A program made the position numbers and the translations under genes. Of a stretch of DNA of 64,000 bases, positions 35,101 to 47,100 are shown piece by piece. This DNA is from Spiribacter vilamensis (lineage in GTDB: Bacteria; Pseudomonadota; Gammaproteobacteria; Nitrococcales; Nitrococcaceae). Where the stretch lies: contig NZ_SHLI01000001.1 in the NCBI RefSeq assembly GCF_004217415.1, forward strand, positions 1,879,239-1,943,238, given 5' to 3'. Every line of letters starts with the position of its first letter. Position 1 is the stretch's first letter. Under the pieces are notes generated by a model. That model had not been told where the DNA came from and did not search any database. It was given only the letters and a program-made list of their open reading frames with translations.

Positions 35101-38100
35101 TGCACGGTGGATCCCTGGACATCGCCGGGAGCGTCAGCCTTGCCTCGGGCGGGACGGCCACGATCGACTCCATTGCCGCCTCTGCTGCCGGTGCAGGTAC
35201 GGCCGCCGTCACCGGATCGCTCGCACTGTCCACTATCGACGGGGCCGAGGATGTCATCCTCCAAGATGCCGCGGTCTCTGCAGCCTCGGTGAAACTGAGC
35301 AATACGGGTGACATGGCTATCCGCACGGCGTCGGGTAACGCCAGCTTCGCCGGTACGGCGGCCGTCGGCGGGGCATCAAGCGTCAATGTCATGCTCAACC
35401 GACGCCAGGCCCTGGTGACCGGTAGTGACCTGACGCTGAGCGGTGATCTGGACGTGCTAACCGCGAACAATGGCAGCATTCAGACCCTCGCAACCAGTGG
35501 CGGTGCCGCCGGCACAGCAGCTGTGGGCGGTGCGCTGACGGTCAACGTGCTCGAATCGCAGCTAAGTGCCGGTCTGCGCGCTTCGCACATCAACACCGAC
35601 GTTTCCGACTGGGCGACCACGCGCAATATCACCGTGCAGGCGCAGGAGAACGGCAGTATCGACTCGGTTGCCGGTCAGGTGCAGGTAGCGGAGACCGCCG
35701 CCGTTGGCGGTACCGGTGCCGTTAACTATCTGGGTAATAGCGTTGACGCCTTCGTCGAGGGCGGCGACAGTGCGAACTACCGAAGCACTAATATGCTGGT
35801 GGACGCTCAGAGCAACGCGGCCATTCAGACCGTGGCGCTGGGTGCCTCGGGTGCCAATCGTGCCGCCCTGGCCGGCTCGGCGGCGGTCAATATCATGCGC
35901 ACCGAGACCACCGCGCGGATCGGCCGCCATGGTCATGACGCTGCCGGCGATCCCGATGTAGAAGCCCGCAACAATGTCGGTGTGACTGCCACCAGCAATG
36001 ACATTGTGCGCGTTGCGGCTGGTGCTGCTTCTTTTGCCACTCAGGGCGGGGCGGGTAGTGCCGGCGCGATCGTCAACCTCGTCAACAGCCGCACGCATGC
36101 CGGAATCGATGGCGGCACTACGCGGGTTAACGCCCTGGCCCTCGATCCCAATGACACGCTCGAGGTTAGCGCGGGCAACCTCGAGGGCGATCCGCAGATC
36201 GGTCCTGGCGATGACGAGGAGCTGGCCGATAACCCCGACGGCTTTTTCACCGGCAGCGATGACGAGGCGTCGGCTTTCGCTGGACTCGGAGATCTCGAGT
36301 TCAATCCGGCGGCTGACCTCGCCGAAGAGACTGAGGAAGTGACCGGTCTGGCGGTACACGCGAGCTCCACACAGCAGGTCGGTACCGTGTCATCGGCGCT
36401 GGCCGCGGCCATTCCCGATATCTCTACCTTTGGTATTGCCGGCTTCGCCGGTGCTGTGCTGGCGGGCACAAACGTGGTGGATGGCCGTACAAGCGCAGTC
36501 GTGGACGGGGCGACGATCAACGATAACGACGCCGGTAATCGTGCGGCGCAAGACGTTAGTGTCGGTGCCTCCAGCCATAGCCTCACCGTGGACTACGCGC
36601 TTTCCGGTGCTGCCTCGACCTTCGCCGGGGCGGGCGTGCTTGCCGCATCGGTCATCTCCCGTGACACCCAGGCCGGTCTTTATAACGCGAATATAGGCAA
36701 CGCCAATAATCTGGATATCTTTGCCAATGCCACGCAGGAGGGAACCAGCGTTTCGCTGGCAGCCGCGCTGGGTGGTGTCGGTGCGGGAGGGACCTTTGCC
36801 GCCGTGACCCTGCTCGGCGAGACGAGTGCCGGCGTTCGCAATGTCACCGCAGACGTTAACGCCATCAACGTGGATGCCCGCAATGACCGCGCCGTCAATC
36901 TACACTCCGGGGCCATCTCCATCGGCGCCGTTGGGTTAAGTGGCTCGTTCACGTTCAGCCTGGTGGATGGCGCTGTGGACGCCTTTATCGAGGGTGACGG
37001 CAACGGCAGTACCGACATCGATACGAACGGCGGTGATGTGCGCGTTAACGCCGAGACGGATACCACGCTGTTCAACAATGTTCTTGGCGCTGGTGCGGGC
37101 GCCGGTGCCATCTCGGGTGCGGCCGCGCTGAATGTCGTCAATAACGCCACCCGTGCGCGGGTTCAGGGGGCGAATCTCGGTGATCAGGACAGCCGCATCG
37201 GATCGCTCGCGATCGACGCCTCTGAAACCGTCGGCGCAAGCACCATCGCTGGGTCCGCCTCGGCCGGCCTCATTGCGGGCGCCGGTTCAGTCAATGTGCT
37301 GGTGATGCAGAGTAATCTCAGCGCTGAACTCGCCGATTCTGATGTTATTGCGAACGGCGATGTCGGCGTGGCGGCCCGGCGCGGGGTACGCGCACGGCAG
37401 ATCGCCGCCGCGGGCGCCGTTGGCGATACGGCGCTGACCGGCGGCCTGGCGTTAGCGGTCCTGGGTAGCGGTAATACGGTCTATGTCGACGAGGACGGGA
37501 ACACCTATGACCCCGGCGAAGATCTCGATTACGGGGATGACGGCACCCTGAGTCTGTTCGACGATGTTCTCTCCGCCGATACCCTCGCCAGCGACGACAG
37601 CGACGAGAAAGATGCCAGTCATCGTTTCCAGTTTGATATCACCGATTCGGAAACCGGTGATACCGAACGCGTTGATCTTTTCGGCGACGTGGCGGGCCAG
37701 GGTGACCCCATCCTTGATGAGTCCGAGCAACAGGGACTGAATGGCCAGACCAATCAGAGCTCCAGCGCTGACCTTGATAATGGCGGCGGCCACAAAACCA
37801 CCGCCCGTATTCGCAGCAGTCGTGTCGATACCTTCGGTGATGTGGCCGTAAAGGCCGACGAGCGCCTGCACACGGCGCAGTTCACCGGCGCCGTCGCTGT
37901 CGCCAATACGGCGGCGGTTGGCGGCGCCGCCGGCATGCTTTTCTCCTATGCCAACGTTGGTGCGAGTATCGACGGCCAGTCGACGGTGAACGCCGGCGAT
38001 GCGGTGGCTGTTGACGCCGCCACCGGCTCGTTCGAGAACGAAAATGACAGTGTCGAGCAGGAAGTCCTGACCGGTCAGGGGGCCGTCGGCCTCGGCCTGG

Positions 38101-41100
38101 GTGCCGCCGTTGCCGTTGCCCAGCTGAATAACCAGGTCGCCGCCCAGATTAACGGTGATATCACCGCTGCGGATGCGATTGATCTTGGCGCCCGTGACCT
38201 TTCCAGTCTGTCCGTGGAAGCGGACGGTGTGACGATTGGTGGCCTCGGTGCGGCAGGCGTCGTAGTCGGCTATGGCGGTCGTAACACCGATGTTATTTCT
38301 GCCGTCGGCGGTGGTTCGATGTTGCAGGCACGCGCAGTCAATATTGATGCGCTCAGTGGCGGCGGAGTGGGTGTAGACGGTCTCGCCGCCGCCGGCGGTA
38401 TCGTTGGTTCGGGTGTCGGTGTGGGTGTCGTTGCCGAGGATCAAGGCACGGTCAACGCACGCATTGGCGCAGGCAGTGATGTTACCGCCGACGATACTAT
38501 TGCCGTGGATGCGGTATCTGATACCGAGGTGTCGACGAAAGCCGAAGGGATAGCCGTCGCGGGTGGCGTGGGTATCGGTGTTTCGGTGGCCTCGGCGACA
38601 CTTGGCGCCGACGTCATCAGTGAAATCGGTGACAGCGCCGATATCACCACCTACGGTGATCTCGATGTCACGGCGCGCCTGGGTGCCCAGCGCGACAGCC
38701 GCGGCGACAGTCCCAACGTACGCGCCGAGTCCATTGCCGCTGGTGGCGGCATTATTGCGGGCGCGAATGCCACGGTAGCAACGGTTAATACCAATGCCGA
38801 CGTGACGGCAAGCATAGGCGACGGCGTGTTGCTCCCGGACGGCGACGTCACCGTAGACGCTACGCGGTCAAGTGCTCAGGAAGTCGGGGTCACCGGAGTT
38901 AGCGCCGGTATCGTTGCGGCTGGCGCCAACCTGGCCTATGCGCAATCCGGTGGTGCAACTGTTGCCGAGCTGGGCCGGAACGCCTGGACAAACGCAGACC
39001 GTACGGGCGATGTCACCGTGCGTGCCGATGGTCAGGACGTGAACGTCACGGATGTGCTGGCGGGCAGTGGGGGTGTCGCCTCTGCCCAGGCCGCTACCAG
39101 CGAGATTACGACAGGTACAACCACCCGGGCCACACTCGGTAGCGGTCAGGGCGGTCAGCAGCCGCGGCTTGATGCCGGTGATGTGCGGGTTTTAGCCAAA
39201 CATGAAGATCGCTTTGCCGCCTCCGTAGATGCCTTCCAGGCGGCCGTGGCCGGTATGAGCGGAGCAGCCGCAACCACGCGTCTGGGCAGCTCGGTGGAAT
39301 CCGGGCTCGGGGATGGCGTTCAGATTCAAGCCAATAACCTGACCATGGATGCGCACAACGTTATCCAGCAAATCGGCGACGGCAATAGTGTGCAGGCGGG
39401 CTCCGGGGGCGTGGCCGCAGGTTCCGCCGTGTCCCACGGGCTCGCGATTACCGGCAGTGACGGTCTTGGCAGCAGTAACACCCGAGTGCGGGTTGGTGAC
39501 GGCGTTGCAGTGCTGGCCGAGGCGGGCGGCGAGGATGGTAGCGGCCAGGTAGAGCTGAATGCCCACAACGCCGTCACCATCCGGGATGATGTCCTGCTTG
39601 ATACCGGCGGCGGTATCAGCGGTGCGTCGGCGGAAACCGTGCTGGTCGGCCAGATGGCAACGGACGTCACGGTTGGCGACGGCACCACATGGCACGCAGA
39701 CGATCGTATCGAGGCGGCCGCGTGGGGTCGGTATCTGACACGCATGCGCTCGCAGGCGAAGACCTACGGCGGCGTAAGTATCGTCGGTGGTACGAGCAAC
39801 GTTTACATGATGGTGGACGAGGCGATCGCTCTCGGCCGTGACACCAGCATGAGTTCCTTCGGGGTCATTAACCTGACCACCGGCGAGAGCCCGCAGGGTC
39901 GGCAGGACAGCCGCTTCGAGCTCAACTCCCGAACCAACGTCTATAACTACAATGCGCTGCCGCTTGACACCAGCGCCAACGCGTTGGCCCGGCTTAAACA
40001 TAGCGGCGCTGTCAACATCGGTCAGGGCAGCGACCTGACCAGCGCCCGTGACGTGCGACTGGCAGCCTACGATGGCGCGCGCCGGGTGACCGCTTCAGGC
40101 CGCGCCCACAACCCCTACCTGGATGCGCTAAGCATTGTTAGCGGCAATTCCAGTACCGATGTTAACGGTGATACCAGCGTCACCCTCTCCGGCAATGTGG
40201 AGGCGGGATTCCTTGCGAAGCGCAGCCTCGACATCAGTGCAAGCGGCGATGTCAGCGCGAGTGATGACGGCTTGATATTCCGTGATTACCGGTTTGTGCC
40301 CTCGGATATCATCGAATCGGAAGAAGGCTCGAAGCTCGCCAGTGACGAGGAGACCGACGGGCTCCAGATCATGCCCATTTTCGCGGCGGCCGGCAGCGTG
40401 ATTGTCCACGGCGACCAGATCGGCATCGACGGGAGCGCTGATCTCACTGCGCGTGGCGGACCCGAGGTTCGTGTTAGCAACGCCTCGGAGCAGAGCATCG
40501 TTATCGAGGGCATTGAGATCGCTGACCGTACCGGAGGTGATGTCCGCGCTACGGGGCGGGGCAACCTGGATGGTCTTAGTGGCCTCGACGTCAACGCTAT
40601 CGATGCCGGGGTGGAGCCGCAAGTGGTGCTGGAGAACACGTTTGATGCCTCCGCGCCAGGAGCGGGCGACGCTTCGCCTGACATCGTTGTTACCGGGGCT
40701 ATCTCCAATCCCCTGGGACGGGTGGATATCACCAACGTGTCGGGTGACTACATCCAGGGAGCGGATGTAACGGCCCGGGAGATCAGCGCCAACGTTCCGC
40801 AGGGCTCATTCATCATCTCTGAGCTCGGCGGGACGTGGCAGTCGCAGGGCTCGCCCGCGGCGATCTGGCGGTCCGAGGAATACCTGCCGAGCGGGGAGAG
40901 GTATGCCGTCTACCTGTTGGCGAGTACTCAATACAACATCAGCGGCGATAATTCAGAGCTGCGCAGTCAGAATGGCACCTATGGCGCCGGCCGTTCCGTT
41001 CACTTCTTCAACCTCAGCAACGACTACAACCCGAACGAGTACAGCGAGGAAGAGGCCACCACAAACCATTTCAGCGACGGGCATTACCAGATGCTGCATG

Positions 41101-44100
41101 ACGGGGGGAGTTACCTGCGTGTGCGGCGCGTCAACAGTCGCCCGACTTACAGCAGTAGAAGTGGCGATGTTGCCAATGCCAACGCCGACCCAATCGCGGC
41201 GGGCGGCTCCATTTTTGTCGAGGCTGAATACATTGACGTCAACGGCCGCATTGTCAGTGGTGAGCGGCGGGATCAGCTCGGGATCCACCTCACCGAGGAT
41301 AATGTTGCGACCCTGCGCGGCCTGAACCCCAACGAAACGGCTGTCTTCGCCGGGGGGCGTATTCTCGATAAGAATAATCTGGATGCAGAACTGGAGAGCG
41401 TCTCCGGCCCGGATGGTCGCAGGCCGATGCTCGCGCAGTACGACGCTGCTGACGACGAGATCACCCTCTACAACGTCTCGCGGCCGAGCGGTGCCAACGT
41501 GGTCCTCAAGGGCCGGATTATGAGCACCAGCACCCACGGAGCCATCGAGGTGAATAACGGCTACCTCGATGTGGACGTCCGCAATGATTCAGATGCGAAT
41601 CTGGTGATCAACAATATCGATACAGGCGATGATCAGGTCGCCAACATCCGTATCGAGGATCGGCAAAGGAACCAGACGACCTGGTATCGCTACGAGCTTG
41701 GTGGCGATGTGGAGGTGCGTCGCGGGTATGGAACGGGTGGCGAGTGGGACAGCGCAAACCTTGTTACGACTGGCTCTCGGGACGATCACTGGGGCTACAA
41801 CCCGGAAAACGGCATGCGCTATGAATGGAAACGCAGGGCCCGGGTTGAGCGGAGTGTTATCAGCGGGGATAGCTGGTGGGATTACGGGGTCACCAACTGG
41901 CGATTCGTGGACAGCAACGGCAACACGGAGCAGGACAACCCGTGGTCGGTTATCTCCGAGCGCGTGACTACCGGCAACAGTAGCAATACGCCCAGATTCG
42001 AACAGAGGGTGACTGGTAGCGGAATAAGCCGTAAAAACCTCAATGTCAGCCATGGACGTGACTACGGTCAGGGCGAGGACAGTGATGGTGATGCCCTTAA
42101 CTGGCAGTACCGAGTCATTCGTGGCGGGACGCTTACCTCCACCAGCAGCGTCAGCGCCGATAACCCGATCGATATCCAGTTCTCGGGTAACGATGCGGGC
42201 AACATTCGGATCGAATCCGCGGGCGATGTGCGCCTGGCCGGCAGCCTGCGCAACATCAGCGGCGAAACCCGGCTGGAGGTTGGCGGTGGCATCACCCGGG
42301 CGGAGCAGGCGTCCATTCGTACTCGTGACCTCACACTCCTGGCCGATAGCGATATTGGCTCCGAAGCGCGCGGTATCAATGCCACGCTGGAGGGCGGCGG
42401 CATTGTGGAAATGGCGTCGCAAAGCGGTGATATCCGCGCTGATCTGCAGGGCGCCGATGTCGAGCTGAAACGGCTCCATGCCGGACAGGGGCGCGATGTC
42501 GACCTCAGTGCGGCGGGGGCGATCGTCGCCATCGATGGTGCGGGCACCGGTCCGGTTGTCCGCGGCCGGTCAATTTCGCTGGAAAGCACCAGCGGCAGGG
42601 TTGGTGATGCCGATCAGCGACTGGCGGTACAGCTCGATGGCGCCACAACCACGGCAACGCCGGGCGAGCGCGGTCACCTGGATGTCTCCGCGGCCGATGA
42701 TGTTCACGTGTCCGCTCCTGATGGTGATCTTTTCATCGGTCGGATCAATGCCGGCGGCGATGTCACTCTGGAGGCCGATGGCATTTATAACGCCTCTACC
42801 GAGGAGCTGGCTGCCAGTGTAGACAGCGACGAACTTGAGGCGTTGTGGGAGTCCATTGGCCTGTTCGGCGACGGCGCACAGGCATCGGCCGATCGGACCG
42901 TGCAGGCGTATGAGACCAGGGTGGAGCGCTGGTACAACGAGTACTTCCAGCTCGTCCAGCTCGCTGGCGATGCCACTGATCTGGATAACCTGACGCTCGA
43001 TGAGGCAGGCAGGGCCGTTCTTCGTCAGCGTGCCGGTGACTTCTGGCTGACCCAGCAGATGGCAGTCGAGAACGGCCGCGTCGCCTATACGCAGGCTCAG
43101 CAGGCCACCATCGAGCAGCGCGCATCGGAAGTGGCGGGAGTAGGTATTACCGACGCCGGGGTGGATGCCTATGCGGCTTTCCGCATTCAGGACATCACTG
43201 CTCGGCTGGGTGATGCAGACGGCGTGGATGCCGATACTCTGCTGACCAATGACTTCGAGAGCGGTTGGGGCTATACCGCCACGGAGGCCGAGCGTGACCA
43301 TCTCACGGCGGGTGCTGACGGCTGGTCGGAACAGCGGTTGCGCAACGCGATCAATGCCTCGGCACTGGTGTCTGCGCCCGAGGTAACCCTGCGCGATGAT
43401 CCCAATATCAACGGACGCAGCGTGAGCCTGACGGCCGGAAATGAAATCGGCCAGAACATCGAGAGCCGCCGGATTGCGCTTGGCGGTAATCTCAATGACG
43501 ACGAACGGGCATTACTGATTACTGCCGGGCCTGGCGATGTGAAGGAAGTCCTCGACGCAGGGGGCGCCATTGAGGCGCTGGACGTGAGTCGTCGCGACCT
43601 CCTGCAGGTCAATGTACTGGAATCTTTCGATGCGATGGCACAGGGTAATGTCTACATTGGTGCCGATGGCGATTTGCCCATTCATGAAGTCCGATCGCAT
43701 GAAAGAGATGTGCGCCTGCTAACGAATAGCAGTCTGCTGGGTAATAGCGACGAAGCCACGGTACGCGCCGGTAGAGATATTTTCCTTTCCGCTGGCTCCG
43801 GTCGAATCGCTGGTGCGCAGAATGGTGCCCTGGGCGTAGACGCTCGCCACGGCGCCGTGAGGCTCGCCTCGGCAGGTGGCGATGTCCTGCTTGAAGATAC
43901 GTCGGACGAAGGCTTGAGCATTGGACAGATTAATGCCGGCGGCCTGACTCGTCTTATTAGCGATCATGGCGTGAATGCTGTGGATAATGCGGCTGGCGGG
44001 CTGGATGAATTCGATATCAACACCGGCTCTCTGGATTTCGTCGTTAAGGGCGACGCAGACGGTGGCGGTCGAGCACTTCGGTTGCAGATGGGCGACAACG

Positions 44101-47100
44101 GTACGCTAACCGGGGGTGTTACAGGCGACGTCAGTTTGAAGGCGACCAGTGGCGGCATTCGGTTTGGGGAGCTAACCGTCGGTGGTGCTCTGAGCGCCGA
44201 TTCCGATCTCGGTGGCATTCGCTTCACGGCCGCCACGAATGTTTCGAATGACATCAATGTCACTGCTAATGGTGAAGTGAGTTTTGGCAATGACGGTGCC
44301 TTAAAGGCCGAAGATGGAAACATCAACCTCCTGAGTTCTTTCCTGCTCATGGACCGTGGCGCTGTCATCGACGCCAGCCGTGCGGTGAGTCTGGTGACAA
44401 CCGGCGATATGGTGATCGCCGACGTAATTGGCTCGCGTGACGATGTCACTGATCCGGCTATCACGGCGACCGCTGGAGGCAACATTCACGCCGCGGCCAA
44501 CAACAGCCGTTTGCGCTCTGACAACGCTACCGTTGTCCTGGGGGCAGAGAAGGGTATCGGCGCTGCCGATCAAGCCGTGCGGGTGGACGCTGAGCGCATT
44601 GATGCCGGTGCTGACGACGGCGCTATCTACCTGCAACTGCTCCGCGCCGGCGAGGGTGGTGATGTGAGGGCCAATAATGGCGCGGTTGACCTCACGGATG
44701 CCGGTGCTGGTATTCGACTTGATGGCATCATCGCTACCGGCGATATCAACATGAATGCGGGCGGTGATGCAGACCTGGGGGTTGTAACGTCCACGCAAGG
44801 GGGCGGTTATCTGAATTCGGCCGCCACTCTCGATCTAAACCGACTTGATATCACTGACACTGCCACTCTGAACGCACGGTCACTCAGTCTTGAGAACGGC
44901 TTGGTAGGCGGCGATCTTATCGCTGCCACCACCGGTGACCAGGTCTATGGGACTGTGCACACCGAAGGCGACATCGATCTCAGGACCACCGGTGGCGGGG
45001 ACGTGACCTATACCCAGCTCACCGGGAATGGTGGGTTGGCTATGGACGTGGCCGGCACGGTCACTGCCGATGTTGTTGATGCAACTGCCCCGGTTACCCG
45101 GGGCACTCTGGCCTTCGACAAAGCCATCACCCTCGACGCCGGCGAAGACATGCTACTCGGCGATGTTATTAGCGCTGATTCGAACGTGGTCGTGACTGAC
45201 GCCGATAATGTAGCGATAGAGGATCTTGATGCGGGCGCTAACGCTACTCTGAACGCTCAGACACTTAGTCTTGAGAACGGCCTGGTAGGTGGCAATCTTA
45301 TCGCCACCACAACCGGTGATCAGGTCTATGGAATGGTGCAAACCGAAGGCGACATGGATCTCACGACCACCAGTGACGGGGACGTGACCTATACCCGGCT
45401 CACTGGCGATAGCCGGTTGTCCATGGATGCTAACGGAAAGGTCACGGCCGAGCTCATTGATGCTCAGGCCGGTGTTACCCGCGGCACTCTAGCCTTCGAC
45501 AGAGCCATCGATATCAATACCGGCGTAGATATGTTGTTGGGCGCTATTAGTAGCGCCAGTGAGGATGTCAGGTTGACCGCCGGCAAGCATGCCGGCATAG
45601 AGCGCCTCAATGCCGCGGCTGGTGCGAGTCTGAACGCACGGTCACTCAGTCTCGAGCAGGGCATGGTAGGTGACGATCTTATCGCCACTACTACGAGCGA
45701 TCAGGTATACGGCAGCGTGCATACCAACGGTCAGATGGAGCTTGAGACCACCGGCACCGGCGATGTGACCTATACTGAGCTCACTGGGAATGGTGAGTTG
45801 GCTACGGACGTGGCCGGCACGCTCACTGCCGATGTTGTTGATGCAACTGCCCCGGTTACCCGCGGCACCCTGGCCTTTGGTGAATCCATCGCTATTGACG
45901 TCGGTCTCGATACCAATCTCGGCACCATCCGCAGTGATGAAGAAAATGTGATCGTGACCGCCGGCGATCGTGCCGGCATAGAACTTCTCGATGCGGCGGC
46001 TGATACCACTTTGGACGCACGGTCACTTAGTGTTGAGGAGGGCACAGTAGGCGGCGATCTTACTGCTACAACCGCGGCTGATCAGGTCTACGGCAGCGTT
46101 CACACCAACGGTCAGATGGAGCTCGAGACCACCGATACCGGTACCGTGGCCTATAACCAGCTCACTGGCGATGACGTGCTGAGCATGGAGGTCGCAGGCT
46201 CGGTCCGCGCGAACGTGGTGAAGCCGAATGATGAGGTTACTCGCGGCCTTCTTGAGTTCGATAAAGCTATCACCCTCGAAGCCGGGGAAGACATCCTGCT
46301 TGGTGATGTCACTAGCACTGATTCGAACGTGGTCGTGACTGACGCCGATAATGTAGCGATAGAGGATCTTGATGCGGGCGCTAACGCCACTCTGACCGCA
46401 CAGACACTCAGTCTCGAGAACGGCTTGGTAGGCGGCGATCTTACCGCTATTACCTCGGGTAATCAGCTCTACGGCAGCGTTCACACCGATGGCCGGATGG
46501 AGCTTGAGACCACTGGCACCGGCGATGTGCTCTACACGAAGCTCACTGGGAATGGTGAGTTGGCTATGGACGTGGCCGGTGCGATTACTGCCAATGTTGT
46601 CGATGCAAATGCTCCGGTTACCCGCGGCACCCTAAACTTCGACAAAGCCATCGACATCAACACCGGCGTAGATATGTTGCTGGGCTCCGTTAGCAGCGCC
46701 AGCGAGGGCGTCAGTATGACCGCCGGCAATCATGCCGGCATAGAGCGGCTCGATGCCGCGGCAGGTGCGAATCTGAACGCATGGTCACTCAGTCTCGAGC
46801 AGGGCACGGTAGGTCACGATCTTATCGCTACCACCACGAGCGATCAGCTCTACGGCAGCGTGCACACCAACGGTCAGATGGAGCTCGAGACGACCGCCAC
46901 CGGCGATATTACCTACAGGAAGCTCACTGGGAATGGCGAGTTGGCTATGGGTGTGGCCGGCACGGTGACCGCCGATGTCGTTGATGCAAATGCCGCGGTC
47001 ACCCGCGGCGCGCTGACCTTCGACAAAGCGGTCGCTATTGATGCCGGTGTAGACACAGATCTGGGTACCGTCAGCAGCACCACCGCCGACGTCACTGTGA

